A stretch of DNA of 63,173 nucleotides, from the NCBI GenBank assembly GCA_910578505.1, contig CAJTPV010000016.1, positions 1 to 63,173 on the forward strand. The letters run 5' to 3'. Of this stretch, positions 33,543 to 42,755 are shown piece after piece; positions within the stretch are counted from its first letter, which is position 1; every line of letters starts with the position of its first letter. The translations under genes and the position numbers were made by a program. The notes below the pieces were generated by a model. It saw only the letters and a program-made list of their open reading frames with translations. It did no database searches and was not told the origin of the DNA. This DNA is from an uncultured Oscillospiraceae bacterium. Its GTDB lineage: Bacteria; Bacillota; Clostridia; Oscillospirales; Oscillospiraceae.

Positions 33543-34853
33543 TCAGCCCTTCAGCCGCACCTCCAGCACGGTGTCGGTACTGTCCGGCAGCACCGGGTCC
33601 GGCCCCAGATCCACAAAGACCACATCGGGATAATCGCTGTGGACCCAGTTGGTGGACAGCGGCGCCTCCGTCCCGTCCGCCAGCCGCCGGATGGCCCCCA
33701 CCCTCTCCTTCTCCAGGCCGGGCAGGGGCATGGGCCCGATGGTGTTCTCGTAGAGGTGGTAGTAGAGCGTATCCCCCCGGCGGGTGATCCGGCCATATTC
33801 CGGCTTTTCCATCCCGGCAGGGCCGCAGCCGTAGATGCTCGCCCCGTTCCGCTCCAGCCACCGGCCCATCTCCGCCATGATCTCCAGGGACCGCTGGGGA
33901 ATGCGCCCTGTGGCGTCGGGGCCAATGTTCAATATCATATTGCCGCCCTTGCTCACGCACTCCACCAGCTGCTTGATCAGCATGGGCGCGGGCTTGTAGA
34001 AGTTGTCCGTGGCGCAGTATCCCCAGTGGTCGTTCATGGTCACGCAGCTCTCCCATACCAGGGGCCGGCCCTCCACATCCACCAGGCCGTGGGGGGGGAT
34101 CATCTTCTCCGGCGTAATGAAGTCCCCGTGGTAGGGCGTGGGGCTGCAGGCGGCCAGGGAGCCGTATCCCTCCCCGCTGACCTCCAGGCGGTTGTTGATG
34201 ACCACGTCCGGCTGCAGGGAGCGCACCATCTCCATCAGCTCCGTAGCCCGCCAGGCCTCGCCCCGCAGGCCGTCATAGGAGAAGTCGAACCACAGCAGGT
34301 CCAGCTTGCCGTAATTGGAGCAGACCTCCCGGACCTGGGCATGGAAATAGTCCAGATAGCGGTTGAAATCCCGGTTTTCATTGCTGTAGGCCGGATCGTT
34401 CCGCATGGGGTGCTGCTTATCCCCGTAGTGGGGAAAGTCCGGGTGCCGCCAGTCAATGATGGAGAAGTACAGCCCTGCCCGCAGCCCGCAGTCCCGTGCG
34501 GCATCCAGGAATTCCCGGACAAAATCCCGCCCGGCAGGGGAGTTGGTGGACTTGAAGTCCGTGTACGCGCTGTCATAGAGGCAGAAGCCGTCGTGGTGTT
34601 TGGCGGTGAAGACCACATACTGGGCTCCCGCGTCCCGGATGGCCCGCATCCACTGGCGCATATCACAGTGCGTGGGGTTAAATTCGTGAATCAGGGGATC
34701 ATAGTCCTCCTTGGGGATAAATTCCTCACTGCGGACCCACTCCCCCCTGGCGGGGATGGAATAGAGGCCAAAGTGGATAAACATACCAAAACGGGCTTGG
34801 GTGAACCACTCCACCCGGCGCTCATACGCCTCCCTGGAAAAATGAAATGCCAT
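33543..34853 (-). CDS. GH29 alpha-L-fucosidase
   Basis: A 436-residue glycoside hydrolase of family 29: FGMFIHFGLYSIPARGEW near residue 22, YVVFTAKHHDGFCLYDS near 82, and LLWFDFSYDG near residue 187, where the Asp is the expected nucleophile. No signal peptide is visible, so the enzyme is cytoplasmic and would act on imported fucosylated sugars. The start at 34853 has GGAG upstream; ATG at 34898 is an in-frame alternative. It follows a ROK regulator that probably controls it. Confidence 0.9.
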   Translation of the reverse strand: MAFHFSREAYERRVEWFTQARFGMFIHFGLYSIPARGEWVRSEEFIPKEDYDPLIHEFNPTHCDMRQWMRAIRDAGAQYVVFTAKHHDGFCLYDSAYTDFKSTNSPAGRDFVREFLDAARDCGLRAGLYFSIIDWRHPDFPHYGDKQHPMRNDPAYSNENRDFNRYLDYFHAQVREVCSNYGKLDLLWFDFSYDGLRGEAWRATELMEMVRSLQPDVVINNRLEVSGEGYGSLAACSPTPYHGDFITPEKMIPPHGLVDVEGRPLVWESCVTMNDHWGYCATDNFYKPAPMLIKQLVECVSKGGNMILNIGPDATGRIPQRSLEIMAEMGRWLERNGASIYGCGPAGMEKPEYGRITRRGDTLYYHLYENTIGPMPLPGLEKERVGAIRRLADGTEAPLSTNWVHSDYPDVVFVDLGPDPVLPDSTDTVLEVRLKG

Positions 34854-34884
34854 ATTATAGTATCTCCGTGATTTAACAAAATAG

Positions 34885-34897
34885 TGAAACGTTTTCA
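34885..34897 (-). promoter_or_regulatory. operator-like pseudo-palindrome before the fucosidase
   Basis: TGAAACGTTTTCA is nearly palindromic around ACGT and resembles LacI/CcpA-type sites with one base missing. Its core GAAACGTTTT is shared with the site at 11139-11156. Confidence 0.35.
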
Positions 34898-34932
34898 TGC
34901 AGCAGCAATCTTCCCGATTGCCGTCAGGAATT

Positions 34933-36117
34933 TTACTGTTTGCCATAGGACCCGCACAGCCGGTCCAGCTCCCGCTCCAGCGCGAGGATGCCGCCGCCGG
35001 TCAGCGGGGCGCTGACGCCAAGCTGCTCAAACCGCAGGGAAAAGGCGTCCGTCATGTACCAGTTGAGTTTCTCCCGGTACGTATCCGCCACCAGCCGCTT
35101 GATCACCGGCCCCCGCCGCAGCAGCTCCCCCCGCAGGAGGACCACCTCCGGGGCATAGGTGTTGGCCAGCAGATTGACAGCAATGGAGATATACTCCACC
35201 GCCTGATGGATCAGCGCGGTAATAAAGGGGTCCCCCTTCTGGAACAGGGCGAACATCTCCGGCATGGTGATCTCCGGATGGACGGTCCTGGCCTCGGTCA
35301 GCAGCGTGCCGGGGGACAGATAGGTCTGCAGGCACCCCACCTTCCCGCATACGCAGACCTTCCCCGCGGGATTTATGGTGATGTGTCCGATCTCGCCGGC
35401 CATATTGCTCTTGCCCCGGTACAGCGCCCCGTCCACGATCGACGCCGCGCCGATGCCGCTGCCCACGCTCAGCACCACCAGATTCCGGCAGTCCTGGAGG
35501 CCGCCGAACTGGTACTCCGCCAGGGCGGCGGCCTTCACGTCGTTTTCAAACACGAAATCATACGCCGGCATGCGCTCCCGCAGCACCGGCAGCAGCGGCA
35601 CGTGGTCCCAGTGCAGATTGGCGGCGAACACCATCTCGCCCTGCTGGATATCCAGAATGCCGGGGACCACAATCCCCACCGTCCCCCGTGGGTTCAGGTC
35701 CCGGTGCTCCTCCAGGAACCGGGCCAGGTGGTCCGCCATCCAGGGCGTGACCTGGTCGGGGTCAATGGAGCCCTCCGGCAGGGGGACGCTGGTATATGCG
35801 TGAATCCGCCCGCGGGGGTCCACCAGCCCCAGCTGCAGCATGTCCCGGTCCAGGGCCATGCCGGCGCAGAGCAGGCCGTCCTCCTTCAGGCTCAGCAGCT
35901 TGGGCGGACGGCCCACGTGGCTGCCCCCCTCCTTCTCCCGCTCCTGGAGAATGCCGCGGCCGATCAGGTCCTCCGCGATCCGGCCCACAGTCATGATCTT
36001 GAGCCCGGTGACCTCTGCGGCCTGGGCCCGTGACAGCTCTCCCGCCATATGGATGGCGGAGAGCAGCAGCCGGGTATTGCCGCGCTGTGCGCGGATGCGG
36101 TCGGTTTTCTGGGTCAT
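34933..36117 (-). CDS. ROK family transcriptional regulator
   Basis: A 394-residue ROK repressor: N-terminal winged helix (LSRAQAAEVTGLKIMTVGRI near residue 28), then a sugar-kinase fold with VGIVVPGILD near residue 145, SVGSGIGAASIVDG near residue 218 and the ROK zinc motif CVCGKVGCLQTY near residue 256. Such proteins sense sugars or sugar phosphates and repress uptake and breakdown genes. It lies just upstream of the GH29 fucosidase in the same direction, so fucose-type sugars are a plausible signal (inference). Confidence 0.9.
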   Translation of the reverse strand: MTQKTDRIRAQRGNTRLLLSAIHMAGELSRAQAAEVTGLKIMTVGRIAEDLIGRGILQEREKEGGSHVGRPPKLLSLKEDGLLCAGMALDRDMLQLGLVDPRGRIHAYTSVPLPEGSIDPDQVTPWMADHLARFLEEHRDLNPRGTVGIVVPGILDIQQGEMVFAANLHWDHVPLLPVLRERMPAYDFVFENDVKAAALAEYQFGGLQDCRNLVVLSVGSGIGAASIVDGALYRGKSNMAGEIGHITINPAGKVCVCGKVGCLQTYLSPGTLLTEARTVHPEITMPEMFALFQKGDPFITALIHQAVEYISIAVNLLANTYAPEVVLLRGELLRRGPVIKRLVADTYREKLNWYMTDAFSLRFEQLGVSAPLTGGGILALERELDRLCGSYGKQ

Positions 36118-36136
36118 AGGCAGTCCCTCCCCGGCG

Positions 36137-36152
36137 GATAACAAAGTTTATC
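36137..36152 (-). promoter_or_regulatory. possible ROK operator
   Basis: GATAA and TTATC, separated by six bases, form an inverted repeat between the promoter and the start codon of the ROK gene, placed for autorepression. Confidence 0.35.
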
Positions 36153-36173
36153 ACAACACACAGTCTTCTGTTT

Positions 36174-36202
36174 ATTATACTAAATTTCTGCATATATTAC
36201 AA
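36174..36202 (-). promoter_or_regulatory. promoter of the ROK-fucosidase unit
   Basis: On the minus strand TTGTAA (36197-36202), a 17-base spacer and TATAAT (36174-36179). Between here and the transglutaminase gene end at 36314 I see nothing else. Confidence 0.75.
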
Positions 36203-36313
36203 GGACTTTCCAGTAAATTACACAGTATTTTTATCGAGAAGCCTGCCGCCGCCCAACGGGGCCAACGCCCTGCCCCCACACCGCCGGAAAAAATCCCGGC
36301 CAAAAAGTACGAT

Positions 36314-38854
36314 TTACAGCAAATTGCAAATTTTCACAATCATATCGCCGCTGCCCACATTGTAGCCGCTGCAGGCGTACACGGCGTTCAGCGCCGAGGT
36401 CGTGACCACGATCAGCGGCAGCTTTTCGTGGTCCACGTACATCCGCCGGGCAATCGTCTCCACATTGGGGACAAAACTGTCGTAATACACCTGAATGGCC
36501 GGGAATTCCTCCAGCACTTTTTTCAGCTTCGCGTTCTCCAGGGCCTCCTTTCCCCGCACCAGGAACACGATATCCGCCGGCAGGCTCCGGAAATCCTCTG
36601 CCTGCTCCAGCATCTCGTTGAGGATGTGTTCGGTGGGCTCCATGCCCTCCTCCAGCCACAGCAGCACCGCCTTCCGCCGGGTCAGCGTACTGCCCGCCAC
36701 GGCCTGCCCGCCGGCGTCGAACACCTGGAACTCGTCCAGGGCGAAGTTGTCCAGCATCTCCGACAGATTGGCCTGATGCTTCTGCAGGCGGACCCGCTTT
36801 GTCTCGCCGTCCGACAGGTGGAAGTGGTATTTGCCGGCGTAGATGCTGCCGTTGGGCAGGCGGTTGTCCGTAATGACGCGGTAGTCGCCGCCTGTCGCGG
36901 CAATCCGCAGCTCGCCGCCCTCCCATTTTTCACGGGTGAGGTCCAGGGTCTGATACTCGCCGTCCACCAGCAGACCCAGGGAGAAATCGGGGAAATACTG
37001 CCAGGTCTCCCCCTCCCCCTTCTCAAAGACAATGGCTCCGCTGCCCTGCTCCCTGGGCTCCACGGGCGCGAAAGCGCCGTCTCTGTAGTATTCCGCCTGC
37101 CAGTCCACCGGATCGATCCGGGCCGGAACGCCCACCGCGCGGCAGATGGCCACAAAGAGAATCTTTTTCGACAGCGGGCTGGCGTTCTTCACGGTCAGCG
37201 CTCCCACGGGCCGTGTAACAATCTGCCCGTACTCAATGGCCGGGTCAAAGCCGATATTCTCCTGAATATAGGCCCAGATTTTTGCCGGCTCAGCCCGGAA
37301 GGCGTCCTTCTGCTCCTGCGTAAAGTAATCCAGAATAAACTGCCGGTTTTTCTCCAGAGGCTCGCTGAGCACCCGCGGGCAGACAATATAGCGATAAAAC
37401 AGCTCCTCGCTGTCCGCCATGCAGCCCCAGGACAGGGACAGCGCCTCCCGCAGCACCGCCGGGTCCACATCCCGCCGGTCCTTCTTCGACAATGTCAGCA
37501 GCAGCGCCTCCTTCTCCTTGGCGGAAAACATCGTATCCTCCAAAAAGTCCAGCAGCCGCTTTCCGTTGCTCCGGCTCTCATCAATCAGGCCGTAGATCTC
37601 CTGGCTGTAGCCGTACTTCTCCACAACGGCCTTTGTCCGGGCCTCATCGAACATGGCCGCCACGCGGGCCTCCCGCTTGGCGTTGGCGGCGGCGGTCTTC
37701 CGCCGGCACAGCTCCTTCTGCTCCTCCGTGGGCTTGGCGCTGTTGACGATCCGGTCCTTCGGCGCGATGGAGACAAAATTCTCCCACACGTCCTGCGCCG
37801 GCGCGTCCTGCTCCAGGACCATGTCCACGGTATCCGTATCCGGCACATACACCAGCCGCTCACAGCACACGCCGTCCTTTTTCACCTGGACGTTGATGCT
37901 GCCCAGGCCGCAGGTAAACCGGACCGTGCCGTCCGCCCCGGTGGGGATGACGGCGGAGGGGAAGAAATTGGAGTAATTCAGGATGCCGAAGGACACCAGG
38001 GCCCCCTCCACCGGCGCGCCCGCCCGGTCCCAGACAATGACCGTCAGCTGCTTCGTCTCGGCGTAGAGCCGCAGGTTGTTGAGGAAGGAGGCCATGCCCA
38101 TCTTGGAGATGATCTCCTCGCCGCTGATGTCGCCGAAGCAGCGGCTGTGGATCAGCATGGCCCGGCTGGAGGCGTTGGTAAACCAGCCCTTGTCCAGCAC
38201 CTCCTCCGGCTCGCAGGCCCCCAGGAAATGCCACTTCCCGTCACACCAGACCTCTACCCACGCATGGTTGTCGTCGCAGTGGGCCCAGCGGGGGGTGTAG
38301 ATCTGCCGGGCCGGGATGCCCACGGCGCGGAAGGCGTTGACGCCAAAGGCGGACTCCTCGCCGCAGCGCCCGTACCCGGACCAATAGGCCCCCAGGGCGG
38401 AGATGGTGCGCTCGTCGGTGGACTGGTACATCACCTGCTCTGCGTTCCAGTAGTTGACCTCAATAATAGCGTCGTGGGCGCTCAGGTCCTTCACCCGGTC
38501 CCAAATGAGGCCGAAAAACATCTTCCGGCAGTCGCACAGCTCCTCCTCGTTGACCCGGATGTGCAGGACGTAGTTGAGGAAGATATCCTCCGGCAGGTCC
38601 CTGGAGAAGGGGGAATTCTCCCGCAGGAACACGCCGTGGATCGCGGCGGCGTGGAAGAGGCTGAAGTCGTAGTTGGCCAAATCGCTGAGGGGGCTGTTGG
38701 CGTACAGCCACTGGATGGCGGCGCGCACGTCCTCGGAATCGGACAGCTTTTCCATCCTGGCGCGCACTTCCCCGCCCCTGACCGCGCCGGCCTGCTCCAG
38801 CCGGGCCTGGAAACCGGCCTGGGCCGATTCCCGCATGTGCTGTGAAAACATCAT
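36314..38854 (-). CDS. transglutaminase-like protein with C-terminal thioredoxin-like domain
   Basis: An 846-residue protein, probably cytoplasmic (no signal peptide). A transglutaminase-like core carries Cys in GRCGEESAFGVNAFRAVGIP (near residue 163) and His in DNHAWVEVW (near 195). The usual following Asp is replaced, as the region reads LGACEPEE. An Ig-like insert follows near 250-315. A second transglutaminase-like stretch (ICRAVGVPARIDPVDWQ, near 572) lacks an obvious His. The last 120 residues (AVLLWLEEGMEPTEHILNEM onward) look like a thioredoxin/peroxiredoxin fold without a CxxC. Function unknown; the start has AGGAGG upstream. Confidence 0.75.
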   Translation of the reverse strand: MMFSQHMRESAQAGFQARLEQAGAVRGGEVRARMEKLSDSEDVRAAIQWLYANSPLSDLANYDFSLFHAAAIHGVFLRENSPFSRDLPEDIFLNYVLHIRVNEEELCDCRKMFFGLIWDRVKDLSAHDAIIEVNYWNAEQVMYQSTDERTISALGAYWSGYGRCGEESAFGVNAFRAVGIPARQIYTPRWAHCDDNHAWVEVWCDGKWHFLGACEPEEVLDKGWFTNASSRAMLIHSRCFGDISGEEIISKMGMASFLNNLRLYAETKQLTVIVWDRAGAPVEGALVSFGILNYSNFFPSAVIPTGADGTVRFTCGLGSINVQVKKDGVCCERLVYVPDTDTVDMVLEQDAPAQDVWENFVSIAPKDRIVNSAKPTEEQKELCRRKTAAANAKREARVAAMFDEARTKAVVEKYGYSQEIYGLIDESRSNGKRLLDFLEDTMFSAKEKEALLLTLSKKDRRDVDPAVLREALSLSWGCMADSEELFYRYIVCPRVLSEPLEKNRQFILDYFTQEQKDAFRAEPAKIWAYIQENIGFDPAIEYGQIVTRPVGALTVKNASPLSKKILFVAICRAVGVPARIDPVDWQAEYYRDGAFAPVEPREQGSGAIVFEKGEGETWQYFPDFSLGLLVDGEYQTLDLTREKWEGGELRIAATGGDYRVITDNRLPNGSIYAGKYHFHLSDGETKRVRLQKHQANLSEMLDNFALDEFQVFDAGGQAVAGSTLTRRKAVLLWLEEGMEPTEHILNEMLEQAEDFRSLPADIVFLVRGKEALENAKLKKVLEEFPAIQVYYDSFVPNVETIARRMYVDHEKLPLIVVTTSALNAVYACSGYNVGSGDMIVKICNLL

Positions 38855-38886
38855 AGTATCGTTTTTCCTCCTGAAACTGTTACTGG

Positions 38887-39014
38887 GTTTTGGCAGAAAG
38901 AGAGACAAGTTCAGACCGAAAATCAATAACGGGGTGAACTTGTCTCCTGTGCTGCTATGTTACCTTTTGCCAAACACTAAAGTTCTTTTTGATGCTTTTT
39001 CTTTCAAGAAAAAG
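38887..39014. repeat. intergenic inverted-repeat element
   Basis: GAGACAAGTTCA (38902-38913) is perfectly repeated inverted as TGAACTTGTCTC (38935-38946). Around it TTTTGGCAGAAAG and CTTTTGCCAAA form an imperfect outer repeat. Next to it CTTTTTCTT TC AAGAAAAAG (38995-39014) is a perfect 9-bp hairpin. The block is low in GC, carries no gene and separates cutC from the transglutaminase gene. It looks like a small dispersed element; copies elsewhere in the genome would confirm this. Confidence 0.55.
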
Positions 39015-39035
39015 TATGACACCGGCGACCCCCGC

Positions 39036-39788
39036 TTACGCGAAGGCGTGGACGATCTGGGCGCACTCCCGGAACTCCTGCTCGTCGGTCTGCCAGACCT
39101 CGTACTCGGACAGGGAGGGCAGGCCCATGAAGACGGTGCTCTTGCGGTAGACCATGCCGCTGTCCAGGGGGTCCTTCCGCCCGGTGGTGTGGAAAACGAC
39201 AATGCCCGTGTGGTCGTGGATCTCCTGGATGTTCCACTTCTTCACGCCGCAGCCGGCCATGATGTCGATCCGGCCCGCCGCCTGGGCATAGACCGCCTTC
39301 AGCGTGTCCTTGCCCGCCGCCGCGTCCTTCTCCTGCCCGGAGGTCAGGATGGTCTTGCAGCCCAGGGCGATGGCCGCCTCCAGCGCGTCCATGGGGTCCC
39401 GCGTCATGTCAAAGGCCCGGTGGAGCGTCACGTCGATGCCGCCGGCGCAGTCCATCAGCCGCCGCATCTTCTCCTGGTCCAGCGCGCCGTCCGCCGTCAG
39501 GGTCCCGATGACCACGCCGTTGGCCCCCAGGTCCCGGAACATCTTGATCTCCTCGCACATCTCCTCCATCTCCGGCTCCGTGTACAGAAAGTCGCCGAAA
39601 CGGGGGCGGATAAGCACGTTGATCTTCACATCACAGTCCCGCTGGACCTGCTTGAACAGGCTGGCGGAGGGCGTGGTGCCGCCGATCGCCAGGTTGGCGC
39701 ACAGCTCCAGCCGGTCCGCGCCGCCCTTGGCGGCGGCCATACAGGAGGCGTAGGAATCTACACACGCTTCGATCAATGGTTTATTCAT
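39036..39788 (-). CDS. cutC: CutC family protein
   Basis: A 250-residue CutC with the family opening IEACVDSYASCMAAAKGGADRLELC, then LIRPRFGDFLYTEPEMEEM near residue 62, DVTLHRAFDMTRDP near residue 125 and ILTSGQEKDA near residue 148. CutC is a TIM-barrel protein once tied to copper homeostasis; the role in Firmicutes is unsettled. It starts 18 bases after oppF, so it is probably the last gene of the peptide importer operon. Confidence 0.92.
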   Translation of the reverse strand: MNKPLIEACVDSYASCMAAAKGGADRLELCANLAIGGTTPSASLFKQVQRDCDVKINVLIRPRFGDFLYTEPEMEEMCEEIKMFRDLGANGVVIGTLTADGALDQEKMRRLMDCAGGIDVTLHRAFDMTRDPMDALEAAIALGCKTILTSGQEKDAAAGKDTLKAVYAQAAGRIDIMAGCGVKKWNIQEIHDHTGIVVFHTTGRKDPLDSGMVYRKSTVFMGLPSLSEYEVWQTDEQEFRECAQIVHAFA

Positions 39789-39806
39789 AGATGTTTTTCC
39801 TCTCAC

Positions 39807-40787
39807 TTATTGTCTTCCCGAAACCGCCCACTGGTGGCAGGCCACAAAGTGGCCGCTCTCCACTTCCTTCGTCTCCGGCCGCTGCTCCAGGCACTGCTTG
39901 GTGCACAGCTTGCACCGGGCGGCAAAGGGGCAGCCGGCGGGCAGGTTGATGGTGCTGGGGATGTCGCCCTCCAGGATGATGCGGTCGTGCTTGCGGTCCG
40001 GGTCCGGGATGGGCACCGCCGACAGCAGCGCCTGGGTATAGGGATGGACGGGCGCGGCGTACAGCTTCTCCTTAGGCGCGGTCTCCACCACAAAGCCCAG
40101 GTACATCACCGCGATGCGGTCGGAGATCATCTCCACCACGGACAGGTCGTGGGAGATGAACACATACGTCAGCTTATACTGCTCCTGCAGGCGGTGCAGC
40201 AGGTTGAGCACCTGGGCCTGAATGGACACGTCCAGGGCGGAGATGGGCTCGTCGGCAATGACCAGCTTGGGGTTCACCGTCAGGGCCCTGGCGATGCCGA
40301 TGCGCTGCTTCTGGCCGCCGGAGAACTCGTGGGGATACCGCTTGGCGTGCTTGGCGCTGAGGCCCACGATGCCCAGCAGCTCCGAGACCACCTTGGCCCG
40401 CTCCTCCGCATTCATCTCCGTGTGGATGAGCAGCGGCTCCTCAATCAGCTCCGACACCCGCATCCTGGGGTTCAGGCTGCCGGCGGGGTCCTGGAAGATC
40501 ATCTGCATATCCTTGCGCAGAGGCCGCATCTCGTCCTGGGAGATGTGGGAGATCTCCTTGCCCATGAACCACACCTCGCCGCTGTCGGGGACCAGCAGGT
40601 GGTTGATGATCCGCCCGGTGGTGCTCTTGCCGCAGCCGGACTCGCCCACGATGGAGAAGGTCTCGCCCTCGTGGACGTCAAAGCTGACGTTGTTGACGGC
40701 GTGGACAAACTTGGTGGGCTTGCCCAGCAGGGACTTCCCCACGGGGAAGGTCTTGGATACATTCTTTAACGATACGATCTTTTCCAT
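39807..40787 (-). CDS. oppF: oligopeptide ABC transporter ATP-binding protein OppF
   Basis: A 326-residue ATPase: Walker A GESGCGKS near residue 48, signature FSGGQKQRIGIARAL near 155, Walker B VIADEPISALD near 175. The C-terminal Opp/Dpp extension has four cysteines (CPFAARC..C..C, near residues 290-315) that in related transporters hold an Fe-S cluster. With OppD it powers peptide uptake. Confidence 0.92.
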   Translation of the reverse strand: MEKIVSLKNVSKTFPVGKSLLGKPTKFVHAVNNVSFDVHEGETFSIVGESGCGKSTTGRIINHLLVPDSGEVWFMGKEISHISQDEMRPLRKDMQMIFQDPAGSLNPRMRVSELIEEPLLIHTEMNAEERAKVVSELLGIVGLSAKHAKRYPHEFSGGQKQRIGIARALTVNPKLVIADEPISALDVSIQAQVLNLLHRLQEQYKLTYVFISHDLSVVEMISDRIAVMYLGFVVETAPKEKLYAAPVHPYTQALLSAVPIPDPDRKHDRIILEGDIPSTINLPAGCPFAARCKLCTKQCLEQRPETKEVESGHFVACHQWAVSGRQ

Positions 40788-40791
40788 CCGC

Positions 40792-41772
40792 TCATCCCTC
40801 CTGTTTCAGCCAGCACCGGCACCGCTGGTTCTCGCCTACGGTGACCAGTTCCGGCTCCATCTCGTGGCACTTGGCCGTGGCGTACTTGCACCGGGGCGCG
40901 AAGCGGCAGCCCTTGGGCATGGAGGCCAGGTCCGGGACGCTGCCCGGAATGCTGGGCAGGACCTTGACCCCGGAGCCCAGCTTGGGCACGGAGGCAATGA
41001 GGCCCTGGGTGTAGGGGTGGGTGGGGTGGTTGAACAGCTCGCTCACCGGGGCCTCCTCCACGATCTTGCCCGCGTACATGACGATGACCCGGGAGCACAT
41101 CTCCGCCACCACGCCCAAATCGTGGGTGATGAGGAGAATACTGGACTGGGCCTCCTGCTGCAGCTTCTTCATCAAATCCAGGATCTGGGCCTGGATGGTC
41201 ACGTCCAGCGCCGTGGTGGGCTCGTCGGCGATCAGCAGCTCCGGGTCGCAGCTGAGGGCCATGGCGATCATCACGCGCTGGCTCATGCCGCCGGAGAGCT
41301 GGTGGGGGTAGTTCTTCAGCACCCGGGGCGGGTCGGGGATGCCCACCTTCTTCAGCATATCCGCCGCATGGGCCCTGGCCTGCTCCTTATTCTTGTCCGT
41401 GTGCAGCATGATGGTCTCCATCATCTGCCTGTCAATGCGCATGGACGGGTTCAGGGCGCTCATGGGCTCCTGAAAGATCATGCTCATGCGCCCGCCGCGG
41501 ATGGCGCGGATCTCGCCGACAGACAGCTTCAGCAGATCCTGGCCGTCCAGCAGCACCTGCCCGTGGGTCACCTTGCCCGGCGTGTCCTTGAGCAGCTGCA
41601 TGACGGAGAGGCTGGTCACGCTTTTCCCGCAGCCGGACTCGCCCACCAGGCCCAGGATCTCGCCCTTGTAGATCTGGAAGGACACCTTGTCCACGGCGGT
41701 GACGCTCTTGGTTTTGCTGGAAAAGAACTCCGTGCGCAGCTCGTCTACCTTCAGCAATACATCTCTTTGCAT
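40792..41772 (-). CDS. oppD: oligopeptide ABC transporter ATP-binding protein OppD
   Basis: A 326-residue ATPase: Walker A GESGCGKS near residue 44, signature LSGGMSQRVMIAMAL near 156, Walker B LIADEPTTALD near 178, and the C-terminal peptide-transporter region with CRFAPRCKYATAKC. It forms the ATPase pair with OppF, four bases downstream, and follows oppC after 23 bases. Confidence 0.92.
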   Translation of the reverse strand: MQRDVLLKVDELRTEFFSSKTKSVTAVDKVSFQIYKGEILGLVGESGCGKSVTSLSVMQLLKDTPGKVTHGQVLLDGQDLLKLSVGEIRAIRGGRMSMIFQEPMSALNPSMRIDRQMMETIMLHTDKNKEQARAHAADMLKKVGIPDPPRVLKNYPHQLSGGMSQRVMIAMALSCDPELLIADEPTTALDVTIQAQILDLMKKLQQEAQSSILLITHDLGVVAEMCSRVIVMYAGKIVEEAPVSELFNHPTHPYTQGLIASVPKLGSGVKVLPSIPGSVPDLASMPKGCRFAPRCKYATAKCHEMEPELVTVGENQRCRCWLKQEG

Positions 41773-41795
41773 CTCTTAACTCCTTTCCAAGCCGC

Positions 41796-42734
41796 TCACT
41801 TGATCTTGGGATCAAGGGTATCCCGCAGGCCGTCGCCGAAGAGGTTGAAGGCCAGGACGGTGATAAAGATGATCAGGGCCGGGAAATAAACCATGTGGGG
41901 CGCGGTGTTGATATAGGTGCGGCTCTGGGACAGCATGGCGCCCCACTCCGGAGAGGTAACGTCCGCGCCGAAGCCCAGGAAGCTCAGGGAGGACGCGGCC
42001 ATGATGGCGGAGCCGATGCGCATGGTAAAGTTGACGATCAGGGTCTGGATGGTGCCGGGGAAGATGTGGATGAAGAGGATGCGCCCGTCCTTACAGCCCA
42101 GGCTACGGGCTACCTCCACATACAGGGAGCCCTTCACCGCCAGGGTGGCGCTTCGCATCATCCGGGCGAAGCTGGGGACCGTGAAGACGGCCACCGCGAT
42201 GAACACGTTGATGATGCCGGGGCCCAGCAGGGCCACGATGGCAATCGCCAGCAGGATGTCGGGGAAGCTGAAGAGCACGTCCGCGCCCCGCATGACCAGC
42301 ATCTCGATCCAGCCGCCGTAGTACCCGGCCAGCAGGCCCAGCACCGTGCCGATGGCCGCGCCCACGATGACCGAGGACAGGGCCACGCCCAAAGTCTGGG
42401 GCGCGCCGGCGAGGATGCGGCTGAAGATGTCCTGACCAAAGTGGTCCGTGCCGAACCAGTGCTTGGCGCTGGGTCCGGACAGGATGTTGTCGTAGTCAAA
42501 GGCGCCGGGGTCATAGGGGGCCAGGCTGGGGCCGATGATGGCGATGACCAGCAGGAACACCATGATCAGGAAGGCCACCACGGCGGTCTTGCGCTTCATG
42601 AATTTCTTCACGAATTCCTTGGCCTTGCTGCTGTTGTCCGCCAGTATATTTTCGTCTATGTAGTTCTCTTCAAAGGAAGCGGCGTCTTTCTCCAGAACGA
42701 CCTTCTCTTCCTGTTCATTCGGTTTATTCGACAT
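41796..42734 (-). CDS. oppC: oligopeptide ABC transporter permease OppC
   Basis: A 312-residue permease with an N-terminal cytoplasmic tail rich in acidic residues (about 1-45), five or six membrane segments and the EAA loop YVEVARSLGCKDGRILFIHIFP near residue 205. HWFGTDHFGQDIFSRIL near residue 92 is the typical DppC/OppC motif. It partners OppB. Confidence 0.92.
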   Translation of the reverse strand: MSNKPNEQEEKVVLEKDAASFEENYIDENILADNSSKAKEFVKKFMKRKTAVVAFLIMVFLLVIAIIGPSLAPYDPGAFDYDNILSGPSAKHWFGTDHFGQDIFSRILAGAPQTLGVALSSVIVGAAIGTVLGLLAGYYGGWIEMLVMRGADVLFSFPDILLAIAIVALLGPGIINVFIAVAVFTVPSFARMMRSATLAVKGSLYVEVARSLGCKDGRILFIHIFPGTIQTLIVNFTMRIGSAIMAASSLSFLGFGADVTSPEWGAMLSQSRTYINTAPHMVYFPALIIFITVLAFNLFGDGLRDTLDPKIK

Positions 42735-42755
42735 AATATCCTCCCTCCTTGCCCA

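Noticed and set aside
35840..38845. About 1000-codon open frame antisense to the ROK and transglutaminase genes
   Set aside because: It spans two genes and a promoter region, has no recognisable domain and the composition of a shadow frame.
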